A stretch of DNA of 64,000 nucleotides from contig CM074140.1 of the NCBI GenBank assembly GCA_037178625.1, positions 620,001-684,000 of the forward strand, in the 5' to 3' direction. The notes beneath the pieces were generated by a model that was not told where the DNA came from, ran no database searches, and was given only the letters and a program-made list of their open reading frames with translations. The stretch comes from Skeletonema tropicum (Eukaryota > Bacillariophyta > Thalassiosirophyceae > Thalassiosirales > Thalassiosiraceae). The position numbers were made by a program, and so were the translations under genes. Each line of letters opens with the position of its first letter. The first letter of the stretch is position 1. Below, piece by piece: positions 29,549-39,436 of this stretch.

Positions 29549-30383
29549 GTTTTGAAGTGTAGATTATCTTAGAAGGGGAGATTGAGTAATACGATTGGTT
29601 CGATAAGTAGTAATGTTTCGGCAAAGAATATTATGGGAACGGTAACGGTGTTTTTGCTCTTGGAATGATGCATGCTCTTGCTTTTTTTGTTTTTGCTGAT
29701 CATAAACGAAAGTCGTACCACTGAGCCACTAGACGCACTTGCGCTGTATCATCGCATCAGCAATCAGCATGGCACAAGAAAAGTGCATGCAAGTGTCAGG
29801 GTTCCTTTCCGTTCACGTGTTTGGGAGCAGGATTTCAAGGCCTTGATAGGGGGATAGGGGGCAGACCCATTTAATTTGTATTGCTCCTCTTCTGACTTGA
29901 TTGGACCAAAATTTCACACGAAAGAGACCGTAGGGGAAAGAGGGGGGATATCTCCCTAAATCGGCCAGACTGCCCCTAAATTTAGTCTAGGCTTAATTGT
30001 GGTTGAACGACAAAACTTTTCATTTTCTCGTTTCCGCCCTGCCTCTTACCTGTTCGCATAGGAAGTAAGTGGGAACCCCTTCGCGCGATCGGGCGGGCGC
30101 TTTTGCTGCACGCATCCATCTCACCATCTCTCATTTTCTTTTTTGCAGCTAAGCTAAGTACAGCGCTTGCAACATCGACGACTGGAGTGTTGCTGTTTGC
30201 TCTAGTGTTTGCTGCCATTGTTATCGTATTGCCATACTCTTTGTCACGTTATTGTGGGCAATAAGAAGTAGACAGTATCGGGTACCATAAGCGGTATTGA
30301 GCGCTCGAGCCGAAGACCAGGGTCTCAGAGCTCAAACAGGGATAGAACAATTGGGGCGAGTGTATTATAGTGTGCATATTTTT
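29549..30383. other. divergent spacer between sulfotransferase-like and E2 genes
   Basis: About 830 bases without a recognisable gene. It contains G-rich runs (29847-29862 and ~29940-29950) and an ATG-less frame that runs into the E2 gene. Both promoters should lie here. Confidence 0.5.
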
Positions 30384-30996
30384 ATGATGCGAAATAATCT
30401 AGGTGCAGCAAAGCGCCTTCGAAAGGAGCTACAAAGTCTCGAGAAGGCAGCTAAAAATGGAGACAGCGACAATGACATCTTTCTCCGTCCTACATCCTCC
30501 TCCTCCCTCTTGCACTGGACTGCATTAATAAAAGGACCAATCGATACCCCATATGAGGGAGGTGTGTTCAAATTATCAATTCGATGTGGTTCCGATTATC
30601 CTTTGTCCCCGCCAACAATCACATTTGATACGAAAGTCTTTCATCCAAACGTTCATTTTAGCAAAGGAGATGTGTGTTTGGATATTCTCAAGAAGGAGTG
30701 GAGTCCAGCTTGGGGATTGCAGGCTGCATGTAGGGCGGTGCTTGCATTATTATCAGATCCTGATGCCGAGTCCCCTTTAAATTGTGATGTAAGTGCTGAT
30801 GATGACTCGTAAAGAGAACATATTATATTCAACTATTCTTTGACATTTCACTAACATCTATACTTGCTATTATTTTATTCAGGCGGGGAATATGGTTAGG
30901 GGCGGAGATAAGATGGCTTATTGGACCACAGCAGAAATGTACACATACGAAAATGCGATGTTGTTAGGATGGCCAGAAGATGATACAACAGCGTAG
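30384..30996 (+). CDS. PEX4: ubiquitin-conjugating enzyme E2, PEX4/UBC21-like
   Basis: Two exons, 30384-30788 and 30883-30996, with a GT-AG intron of 94 nt in phase 0, giving 172 residues. The UBC fold is complete: LHWTALIKGPIDTPYEGGVF, then YPLSPPTITFDTKVFHPNVH, then SKGDVCLDILKKEWSPAWGLQ with the catalytic Cys in VCLDIL, and RAVLALLSDPDAESPLNCD. The spliced second exon gives AGNMVRGGDKMAYWTTAEMY. The SPAW..LQ..CRA and ESPLNCD..GN..R.GD blocks match plant PEX4 better than other E2s. PEX4 mono-ubiquitinates the PEX5 import receptor at the peroxisome; the role is inferred from similarity. No PEX22 partner is visible in the window. Confidence 0.85.
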
Positions 30997-31131
30997 TCAT
31001 TTGCCATTAAAGGCGTGGCTGTGCTTGTAAGCAGTTCAATATCTATAGTAATATTATATTCTCAAGTACAATCGTGCATTTCTCTTGAGAGACTACTTCG
31101 CTTCCTTGTTGTAACAAGTACTCTCACTATT

Positions 31132-32367
31132 CTACAATGACCGACAGAGGATAGTTGGTTCAACGTACATGACTGAATCAAAGTAGCCGTGCGCAATCCA
31201 ATCTCCAATGAAGAGGTGTGCAACAGGAAGAGCCGTGGACAGAACTAAGGCTGTAATCAATGGCTTGGGGAGCTTTGAAACGATATTTTGAACAATCTCT
31301 AACGATCCAATCGCATGCTCTGCAAAGAGAAGGAATGCATTATACCCAAAGAATAGCATGTACTTCCACCTGAACTGAATACCAGTCCCAGTAAATGTGA
31401 CCAGATTGTAGTATTCGTGTATTACTCCGCTCATCACAAATGCTGCAAGAATGCCCATCAAATTCGAATTTGTCAAGTATCTTGCTGGCTTGTACGCCCC
31501 ATTCTTTAGCCCGTGGTGCACAGCCATATTCCACCGCCTGCCCCAAAACTCGGATGGAGATTGAGACTTGGTCATTGGACTCAGAACGACGTCTTTCGTT
31601 TCATATCCGAACGCAAGACTATACAAAAGCGATATCCCAGCTGTACTCTGTTTCAGTCCTAGGCTTAATATCATTGCAACGAGGTAGTTGTTGATTAAGT
31701 GTTTCCAAGATATCAATTCATAGAGCGAGTGATCAAATGAGTTAATATCCGATTGAACTTCAAATAACTCCCAATCATAATGCCACAAGAGAGACATTAA
31801 TAATCCAGTGTAAACAAAATAAGTTCCGACCATTTGCAACTGTTGTTGAAAGTACTGCAAAGAGACACGTTTTGGCTCTTGCTTGTCTTCGTCGAATTTG
31901 ACAATGAATGGACAAGAAAAGTAGGCAAAGTAATTTGTAAAGTTCTTGGCAGGAATCGCCGGGACAAATCCAAAGTAGGATTCCAATATTCGCAACCCTC
32001 CTAACAACGGAAGCGTCATTAGAACCATTCGCAGCCCAATGTGATGTATGTCGAATAAACGTATGATGTAGATTGGTTCGTAGCATGCTGTCGGTAGAGC
32101 AATGAGAAAGGTAAAAGCTGTGCTTATCAGTACCCTCTTCTCCTTCTTTGTAGGCTTGACGTTTAGTTTGTAGAGAGGAAACGCCAGTAATGCACTGAGC
32201 AGTGTTTGAAGCGCTACCAGCAGAGGCAATTGATTGAAGAAATGAATACTTGGATACGTAACTGCACAACGAGTTGTCTCTCCTACTGTAAACTCGAATA
32301 GCGTATCATTGAGTAGATCGTAGTCGATCTTCTCACCGAAAAGTTTGTCGACGATGCCCCTATCCAT
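31132..32367 (-). CDS. MBOAT/wax-synthase-type membrane acyltransferase
   Basis: The first ATG in frame is at 32367 (MDRGIVDK), giving 411 residues without introns. About eight hydrophobic segments are visible. The family core is SPSEFWGRRWNMAVHHGLKN followed by a helix with FVMSGVIHEYYN, whose His is the expected catalytic residue of the MBOAT_2 (wax-synthase) group. KFDEDKQEPKRVSLQYF is a cytosolic loop. Members esterify fatty alcohols, sterols or diacylglycerol with acyl-CoA in the ER; the actual acceptor cannot be read from sequence. Confidence 0.82.
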   Translation of the reverse strand: MDRGIVDKLFGEKIDYDLLNDTLFEFTVGETTRCAVTYPSIHFFNQLPLLVALQTLLSALLAFPLYKLNVKPTKKEKRVLISTAFTFLIALPTACYEPIYIIRLFDIHHIGLRMVLMTLPLLGGLRILESYFGFVPAIPAKNFTNYFAYFSCPFIVKFDEDKQEPKRVSLQYFQQQLQMVGTYFVYTGLLMSLLWHYDWELFEVQSDINSFDHSLYELISWKHLINNYLVAMILSLGLKQSTAGISLLYSLAFGYETKDVVLSPMTKSQSPSEFWGRRWNMAVHHGLKNGAYKPARYLTNSNLMGILAAFVMSGVIHEYYNLVTFTGTGIQFRWKYMLFFGYNAFLLFAEHAIGSLEIVQNIVSKLPKPLITALVLSTALPVAHLFIGDWIAHGYFDSVMYVEPTILCRSL

Positions 32368-32787
32368 ATTGTTTTCTATCTTTCCGTAAATGATGATGAT
32401 TTCCAGTTGCCAGTATATAAGCAACAATAGCGCAACCTACGCCACCCAGTTTTCACAGAGCAACCCCTACAATACTTTAGTCAGAGTTACCACAATTGGC
32501 CAATGGCAACCCAGGCCAGTTCCAGTTCAGCTTTGTAGCACCACACACAACAAAAAACAAACAACAACTTTTACTGCAAAGAGTGTGGAAGGTGAAAACG
32601 CGAAAACACTGATACACAGAACTATTATGACCGGCGCACGCGAAACCAGACATAAGGAGCACCACGCACAAGTAAGCAAGCCCTTCCACACACAACCACA
32701 CAACCCGCGCCCATCTCATTTTTTTATGCGTTTGAAGAGAGGTCAATGACCATTACATAAGTCAAGAGCATCACACACCTCTTCACT
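32368..32787. promoter_or_regulatory. divergent spacer between acyltransferase and nucleotide-sugar transporter
   Basis: About 420 bases between two starts, with CAGTATATAAGC near 32412 as a TATA-like site, on the plus strand as written. A/C-rich on the plus strand. No gene supported. Confidence 0.4.
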
Positions 32788-34092
32788 ATGGAAAACGAAG
32801 AAAAGGTAGCAACAGAGACCAAACAACAACCTCCCGAAGACTCCTCCAACAACAAAAAAATAATGTCCGCCACCGCCGGTGAAACCAAATCCACCAAAAG
32901 CGAAAAGATGTTTCGTCTTTTCCTCCTCTTCATGATGACCGCTCAAAACTCCACTGTCGTCCTAGTCTCACGCTACACCCGTGTCGGTGTCACCCCCGAA
33001 GATTCCTACGTGATCAACGATCTCATTATGATTCAAGAATTTGGCAAACTCATTTTGGCCTCGGCACTCGAATACAATGCCACCAATGGCCATCTCGTCA
33101 AATCAATCAAGGAAAATATATTTGATCGGCCCAAGGATTTTTTCCGCATTCTCATCCCATCATTGTTGTATCTGGTTCAAAATTCACTATTGTATGTGGC
33201 GATTAGTAATCTGACCGCACCCATGTTTCAGGTGACCTATCAGTCCAAATTGCTCACTACTGCGGTGGTGAGTGTGATTATGCTGCAGAGGAAATATTCG
33301 CTCAAGCAATGGATTTGTCTTACGGCTCTGGGGATAGGTGTGTCGATTGTGGTGTTGGGAGCACAGTCGGATAGTAAAAAGGATGCCGCTGATGATGTTA
33401 GTAAGGAGGGAGGAGGAGAGGATGAAAGTGCCAATGTTCAAAATTTATTTGTTGGATTGATGGCTGTGACTGTTGCTTGCCTTTGTAGTGCGTTTGCGGG
33501 AGTGTACTTTGAATTTGTCCTAAAGCGCCCCACGAATGATGGGGGGGAGGCGAGGGCTCCGGTATCCATGTGGATGAGAAATATTCAAATGGCATTTTTT
33601 TCTATTTGCATAGCGTACATTAATATGGTTCGGGATGGTGAACGCGGAGTGACTGGGATGACGGATGAGAACAATGAACCCATCACCAAGCCGTTCATGC
33701 ATGGATTTACTGGGTGGGTGTATGTGGTGGTGATGCTTCAAGCGGGGGGAGGATTGCTTGTTGCAGCGGTAATCAAGTACGCGGATAACGTGTTGAAGGG
33801 AATGGCCACGGGTGTCTCAGTCGTGACGGCGACTTTGTAAGTACCTCTCTTGTCTATCTCAAGTCTTTGATGTTTTTTCTTGTTCTTTCATCGCTCTCAT
33901 ACTCACATCACGAACCTTCAATTCAGTTTCTCAACGTTTTTGTTTGAAACAACGCTATCAATGCAATTTGCCGTGGGGGCATTAATCATTCTCGTGAGTG
34001 TCTATTTCTTCTCGAATGATATTCCTGCCATGTGTAAGGGGAAGGTAAAACAGGATAATGAGGTCGAGATGAACCCCATGTTGCCAAAGTAA
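32788..34092 (+). CDS. nucleotide-sugar transporter (SLC35A-like)
   Basis: Two exons, 32788-33836 and 33927-34092, with a 90-nt GT-AG intron in phase 2, giving 404 residues. Ten hydrophobic segments are expected; the clearest are FFRILIPSLLYLVQNSLLYV, WICLTALGIGVSIVVLG, LFVGLMAVTVACLCSAFAGV and, after splicing, FSTFLFETTLSMQFAVGA. The signatures VAISNLTAPMFQVTYQSKLL and FAGVYFEFVLK match the UDP-galactose/UDP-GlcNAc/CMP-sialic acid transporter family, which imports activated sugars into the Golgi. A ~20-residue acidic loop (KKDAADDVSKEGGGEDES) lies between helices. UDP-xylose could also be a substrate, since UXS is encoded in the window, but this is speculation. The cytosolic tail is short and acidic. 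Confidence 0.9.
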
Positions 34093-34359
34093 ATGCATTT
34101 AAAAGTCGTTTTTATTATTCTCTCTATCTAGCTATTCTCTCTCTATCTGTCTAGCTCAGGCTTGTAGGCAGTTCTCTGGATATTACAACAGCTGTGAGCT
34201 ATGACTGCCAACAGGTGCCTTACATTCCTAAATTCAAACAAGCTCATTCTTGGGCTCTGTCTTCTTGTGGCCTCTATAAAGTTACTCAACCATCACCGTT
34301 CAGGGAAGGGAGCTTGGTGCCCTTGCGTGCATTCATTCTATCTTACCATAATGCAGTTG

Positions 34360-35032
34360 CTAGGGTTTCAACTCCCAAGAGTTCTTTCCAGCATTATCCA
34401 AGAACTTTTCTGGAACATCACAAGGCTCCTCTTCTTCCGAGAGAACACATTCCTCACAAAACTTCATAACTTCTTTTGCTGACAAATCGAACATGTCCTC
34501 CCACACCTGACAGTTACCAGTAGATACACACCTATCAGCACAGTACCTCATAGGGTCATCTCTTGCCATGCGTCGATCCTTGCGCATCTGAATCTTCTTG
34601 GATGCATCTGAAGTCGGCTGAAAGTCGCTGACAGAATTGAAATCAAAGCCCTTAGGAAGGGCTGGCTCCATTTCTTTCCATTTCTTGTGTTTCTCAGCTT
34701 CCTTTCGACGCCAGAGACCAATGTCACGGAGTCTTTCGACTTCTTTGTCAATCCTGAAATGAAATGCATTGTTGAAGAGATGAGATTGTGAGCAATACAT
34801 GCAGTCAGGATTGCACTAGATCTTGCTGGTCTAAGATCAATTGACAACTTCAACTAGCAAAGAGAAACAAAACTGCATAGCATTACAAGATTTTTGCATT
34901 CATTTCAACTTACATGTCTGCAATATGATTCTCAAGATGTAGCTCAGAGGAGATGCGGGAGGTAGTAACAGGAGGTGCAAATGCAGAGGCTGTCGCCACG
35001 ACGACGGCAAGTAGGATGGCCCAGCGATACAT
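34360..35032 (-). CDS. small Cys-rich plastid protein with exact ASAFAP site
   Basis: Two exons, 35032-34914 and 34753-34360, with a 160-nt GT-AG intron in phase 2, giving 170 residues. Exon 1 encodes MYRWAILLAVVVATASAFAP, a signal peptide followed by the ASAFAP plastid motif itself, then a short transit region (PVTTSRISSELHLENH). Exon 2 is hydrophilic and helical. It includes DKEVERLRDIGLWRRKEAEK and a Cys cluster, CADRCVSTGNCQVWED then FCEECVLSEEEEPCD, with six Cys in three pairs. The cluster could bind metal or form disulfides. Location is the plastid with good confidence; function unknown. Confidence 0.82.
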
Positions 35033-35348
35033 GGTGATGGTTATTTTCTACGATTGCAATTATGACGTGCGTTTACTACTTCTTCGTTCTTGATGGCAAT
35101 GATGCTGTTCCTGTGCTTTTGGGAACCCATTCATTTGATTCATTCATTCCTCATCTGATTTTGTGAGAAAAGCCAGCTGCTCCATCTGCAGCTGGCGCCG
35201 ATCAGTACTCAAGTACCGATTGCATCTTCTCTCATCTCTTTCCTTTCTTCTCTCTATCGAAATCTTCTGACGCGACAGTGACTCACACTTTTCAAGCACG
35301 AACAACATCTTGTTTCATTTCATAAACCACTCGAGCAATCCAACAAGC
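35033..35348. promoter_or_regulatory. divergent spacer between Cys-rich plastid protein and MsrA genes
   Basis: About 316 bases between two divergent plastid-protein genes. It contains AGCTGCTCCATCTGCAGCTGGCGC at ~35173-35196, an imperfect palindrome, and a CT-rich tract before the MsrA start. No gene seen. Confidence 0.4.
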
Positions 35349-36347
35349 ATGGCACCCTTCTTCCTCTCTCGCCAGGCCCTATCCGTAGGTCTCATATTAC
35401 AAACGACCACCGCTTTTCAATCACAAGCATCGTTCACAACACGCACAGCAGCTTTAACTTCACCGCTAATCGCAGCAAAGCCAGCTCTCTCACAAACAAA
35501 CAACAACCGCAACACTAATACCGCAAGACGTATGATCGGCAGCATCCTTGATTTACTCTCAGGTGGCGACGGAGGTATGATTTCCCCAGAAAATGCATTG
35601 AAGGGCCGTCCCGAAAAGATGGCAGGAATTGATGGACTGAAGCACTATGTGCTCAAAAATGACTTGCAAGAAGTCCCCGAGGGATATGAGCAGTGTGTTT
35701 TCGCCAATGGATGCTTTTGGGGGTCTGAAAAGGCCATTTGGAGACTTCCCAAGGGCATTCACTCCACTGCCGTTGGATACTGTGCTGGATTTACTCCCAA
35801 CCCTACCTACAATGAGGCATGCTCGTCCATGACGGGGCACACCGAGGGAGTGCGCGTGGTGTTCAACCCCAAGGAAATCTCATATGTGGATATTATGCGC
35901 ATGTTTTGGGAATCTCATGATCCTACTCAATACATGGGACAGGGAAATGACCGTGGAACACAATACCGCAGCGGAATCTACTACTTTAATGAGGATCAAA
36001 AGAGATTGATTGAGGCGTCCAAGGATGCCTATGAGAAGCAATTGGGTAAGGGGAAAATCACGACGGAAGTTGCCGCGGCATCGGATTATGATAAGTATGG
36101 AGGCTTGTGGTACTTTGCCGAACCCTACCATCAACAGTATCTTGCCAAGCCTGGTTCTCGTCCTTACTGTTCTGCTCAACCGCAGGGAGTGTCACTGGCA
36201 TCGTTTGATTCGTGGTGTCCCGAGGATTTGAAGGAGAAGTACCAACCAAAGTTACCCGAGAGCTTTTGGAAGATGCATGGACCTGTGCGTGGATGCTCTA
36301 TTGTTCGGTTTGACAATGAACCTATTTCCGAGAGCTCGTATGCATAG
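35349..36347 (+). CDS. MSRA: peptide methionine sulfoxide reductase A, plastid-targeted
   Basis: The first ATG in frame is at 35349 (MAPFFLSRQ), giving 332 residues without introns. The N-terminus (ALSVGLILQTTTAFQSQ) is a signal peptide with a TAF-type plastid cleavage site, followed by a Thr/Asn-rich transit region. The catalytic domain begins QCVFANGCFWGSEKAIW, with the GCFWG active-site Cys. VGYCAGF, then PTYNEACSSMTGHTEGVRVVF, then DPTQYMGQGNDRGTQYRSGIYY and EPYHQQYLAKPGSRPYC follow, all MsrA signatures. YC near the end can supply a resolving Cys. The ~60-residue C-terminal extension (SWCPEDLKEKY...VRGCSIVRF) has two more Cys. It reduces methionine-S-sulfoxide in proteins and would protect the plastid from oxidation. 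Confidence 0.95.
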   Translation: MAPFFLSRQALSVGLILQTTTAFQSQASFTTRTAALTSPLIAAKPALSQTNNNRNTNTARRMIGSILDLLSGGDGGMISPENALKGRPEKMAGIDGLKHYVLKNDLQEVPEGYEQCVFANGCFWGSEKAIWRLPKGIHSTAVGYCAGFTPNPTYNEACSSMTGHTEGVRVVFNPKEISYVDIMRMFWESHDPTQYMGQGNDRGTQYRSGIYYFNEDQKRLIEASKDAYEKQLGKGKITTEVAAASDYDKYGGLWYFAEPYHQQYLAKPGSRPYCSAQPQGVSLASFDSWCPEDLKEKYQPKLPESFWKMHGPVRGCSIVRFDNEPISESSYA

Positions 36348-36572
36348 ACTATGTCTCCTCTTAGAGGACCTGCCAGACGTACTTGAACGTATCTGTTACA
36401 TATGAAAGCTCGTATTAATCTGGAAGCCATACTCACGGGAAGGGGGGTGAGAGTATATCGTAGACAAAAATACTACAGACGCTCATTACACTAATTAATA
36501 AATCAATTATGTATGGTTTTCGAACATATACTACACTTTCATCATCAACACAAACCGAATGTGACAAGAGAA

Positions 36573-37934
36573 CTAATAGACACGGCCAATAGACACGGCC
36601 ATCACCCAACCAAAATGATTCATTGCACTGCTTGCTCCCGAATGATGTGTCTTGGTCATGTCCGCCAAACACTGCTCTGAATCAAATCTCACACACGTCC
36701 CATCACACCTTCCAGTCTCCAAGCATTCATGACCATGCGCTTCAGCAGCCGCCCCCTCACAATTCGATACCCAACTAAACTGTGTCCCAGCCGCATGATT
36801 CTCTCTTTGACCAAACCCCGTAGTTTCCACATCTGTCGCAAGCACATTGGACATACCCACATTCGAACCCAAGAAACAAGTTTGTTCAATGAGATGAGTT
36901 GGGCCTGATGATATTCGCTTCGAGCCCTCGGGAGATGCCAATATTATCGTGGAAACTTCCACCTTGTTTTCAGTAAATATTGTATTCTTCACCAAGGCAT
37001 CGTTATTGTAGGCAAACACCATTGCCTTGGCGTCATTGGATTGGAAGAAACAGTCTGTCATGGTCAAGCTGTAGGCAGAGGTGACGAGACCGGCAACATT
37101 ATTCACGGCGGCGATGTTATTGACAAATTCCGTCTTGGTAATCATGACACGACGACTGTCCAAATAGTTTATGGATGCCGTGTTGTCGTAGTAGGAAACC
37201 TTGCCATCGCTGGGAATGAAATTTGCTCCATTGTCCAGTAGATTCAGCTTTCGTGTGCCCCCATTATTGATAGCAGTCTCGCCCATAATGATGTTGTTGC
37301 TGCCAGAGTTGACAATATTATTGACATTATTCGTCTGAGCATTATTCATAATTGCCGAAGCAGGCACCTTCGGAAGAGTAGGTTCCTGAATTCCAGGACT
37401 CACAAGAATAGCATATCCCCGATGCCATTGAAACTTACAGTCCTCAATGGTAATAATGCGTGCACCTGCATCATCTCCGTAACCATTCCCTCGAACGGCC
37501 ACAGCTGCAAATCGATAGGCTGGTGGGATGGAGGCTGCTTCCTGGGCTTGTCTGTTGCTTTGATGATTCCTGCTTTCATTTTGATTGTCATGATCACCAT
37601 CATTTTGAGTCTCAGTAGCTGCTGTCCTTCTACCACTAAAACCAGAACCAGACGATAACAACTCCTCTTCCACATTTTCACCATTACTACTACTTCCACC
37701 ACCATTATCAGTCTTCATCCTACCCCCAGCCACAAAATCATCCGTCATAACCGACTCCAAACCAAACACATTTACAAACTCTTTATACCTCTCCATCTCC
37801 TCCCCCACCACACCATTGTCAAACGTCAACCCTCGTAACGTAACCTCATACGCATCTTTTCCATACACATATACCTGTGCTACACTCTCACTCCCCCCAC
37901 CTCTGAGATATTGACACTTGGGCTGGGGTTGCAC
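36573..37934 (-). CDS. beta-helix-like secreted or surface protein, 5' end missing
   Basis: The frame is open from 37949 to 36573, but its 5' part begins with no ATG and a stop lies just upstream. The first in-frame Met is near residue 47 of this frame (MERYKEF). The sequence has the Asn/Ala-rich strand rhythm of right-handed beta-helix proteins: ITIEDCKFQWHRGYAILVS, then VMITKTEFVNNIAAVNNVAG, then SLTMTDCFFQSNDAKAMVF and NTIFTENKVEVSTIIL. The C-terminal part has Cys pairs (CLETGRCDGTCVRFDSEQC) as in large diatom cell-surface families. The region directly upstream is a dispersed repeat (from ~38025), so the gene has probably lost its first exon(s) or they lie beyond the repeat. No enzyme motif. 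Confidence 0.6.
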   Translation of the reverse strand: MQPQPKCQYLRGGGSESVAQVYVYGKDAYEVTLRGLTFDNGVVGEEMERYKEFVNVFGLESVMTDDFVAGGRMKTDNGGGSSSNGENVEEELLSSGSGFSGRRTAATETQNDGDHDNQNESRNHQSNRQAQEAASIPPAYRFAAVAVRGNGYGDDAGARIITIEDCKFQWHRGYAILVSPGIQEPTLPKVPASAIMNNAQTNNVNNIVNSGSNNIIMGETAINNGGTRKLNLLDNGANFIPSDGKVSYYDNTASINYLDSRRVMITKTEFVNNIAAVNNVAGLVTSAYSLTMTDCFFQSNDAKAMVFAYNNDALVKNTIFTENKVEVSTIILASPEGSKRISSGPTHLIEQTCFLGSNVGMSNVLATDVETTGFGQRENHAAGTQFSWVSNCEGAAAEAHGHECLETGRCDGTCVRFDSEQCLADMTKTHHSGASSAMNHFGWVMAVSIGRVY

Positions 37935-38024
37935 GATTTGGAATTGAAGTTATTGTGGACTTAGGTTTGACTTAAAGTCCTAAAAACTCAATTTGAAAAA
38001 AGTTGATGTACCACTTGTAAAAAG

Positions 38025-38628
38025 GTAGCAGAACCCAGAATCAAAACAAAAACAAAGGGTGAGAACCCTACCTCGTACTTAAGTAGGCTTCTCATTTTGT
38101 CCGAGATAAGCTGAATTGGGGGGGGTAAAGGGGGGGGGTGGAACCCCCCCCTTCCGGTGCCCTTTCCTCCTTCTTCCTAACGTACTTATGTAGCTAACTC
38201 GTAACTCGAGCCTGGTTTGTACGCATATTTTTTAAGCGAGGTAGGGTTCTCACATTTTGTCTGAGATAAGCTGAATTGGGGGGGGGGTAAAGGGGGGGTG
38301 GAACCCCCCCTTCCTGTGCCCTTTCCTCCTTCTTCCTACATAACGTATGTAGCTAACTCGTAACTCGAGCCTGGTTTGTACGCATATTGTTTTAAGTTGC
38401 TTGTTTGTACTCTATTTTTTAAGCTGCTTATTTCTAATTCATGGACGTAGGAATTAGTAGTCGATTTTAAAAAAGCGCAACTCTTCCGCCCACGGACAGA
38501 TTCTGTTTTTCCGAGTAGCTCTAGCCATACTAAGTAAGTATAACTTACCTACATGTACGCTAACGCTTTACATGGTTAGTAGAGTTAGTCTTTACTTTTT
38601 AGCTCTCCCTTAGTATGTCCGGTCGAAT
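38025..38628. repeat. dispersed repeat, copy 2 with an internal tandem duplication
   Basis: 38161-38627 matches 27468-27928 closely. In front of it, 38092-38160 repeats the CATTTTGTCCGAGATAAGC...GGGGGGGTGGAACCCCCCC block once more, so this copy is partly duplicated. 38027-38077 is the reverse complement of 27423-27470 with a 6-nt insertion in an A/C run. Both copies lie immediately upstream of a minus-strand gene that lacks a convincing start. Confidence 0.85.
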
Positions 38629-39436
38629 TGTCTAAATATGGCCATGTTGCCCGACGAAAATTCATATATCAGTTGAATTTTAGCATCCCAAACAGTATAT
38701 GTACAATATCTGATGCGGAAGAGACTATAATTCGTCGAGATAGAGCACTTACCGACGAATTTGTGACCAATAACTGCTATTTCGAGCTAGAGTGACGCAT
38801 GCCTACGGCAGATCTGCATGCCTGTACTGCTGCTGCTATGTGAGTATACTGCATAAAACGTTGACCAGTGGTTCTATCGAAAGCTAATAGTCTGTACTAT
38901 CGTATTATGGTCGACTATTTGTGTTAGGGGTCGACATGGAGGCACAGAACCTCCATGTAAGGGTGTAGAACTCGTGTTTTTTGTGTTTTGTTAGTGTTTT
39001 GTGTGGAGTTTCAGTGACAGTGACAATTTTTTCCAGTGAAAATTTTTTCTACCTTTTTTCTGAAGAAGATACTTACTCTCTGTACCTACAGTGAATCCCT
39101 CGAACGATCCCCCCACCCCAAAATATAAGCCTAGCCTAAAATATTTATTCCTCCTCGTTCATTTACTAGATAACGCCTAGGTGAAACAGGGGGAGATAAG
39201 TCATCAAATCTCAGGGTAGCCAAAATTCATATCCCCCAGGGGGGGACAGTTCGTGGAGTCAGTTAAAATAGCTCTATGTAATAAGTAGAGTTGTCAGAAA
39301 GGATCTTTGCAGCGAATTTTTGAAGAGATCTTTTAGGTAAGGCTTAATGCCGTACGCCAGTACCTACTTACGTCAGATCCAGATCCGGAATCCGGACCTT
39401 TATAATTTTGACAGTTAGTCGGTCAGAATCAGAAGT
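38629..39436. other. intergenic stretch before the SIR2-like duplication
   Basis: No recognisable gene. Contains C-rich and G-rich runs (39109-39120, 39233-39246) and AT-rich sequence. From ~39300 it becomes similar to 44690 onwards, marking the left edge of the segmental duplication. Confidence 0.55.
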
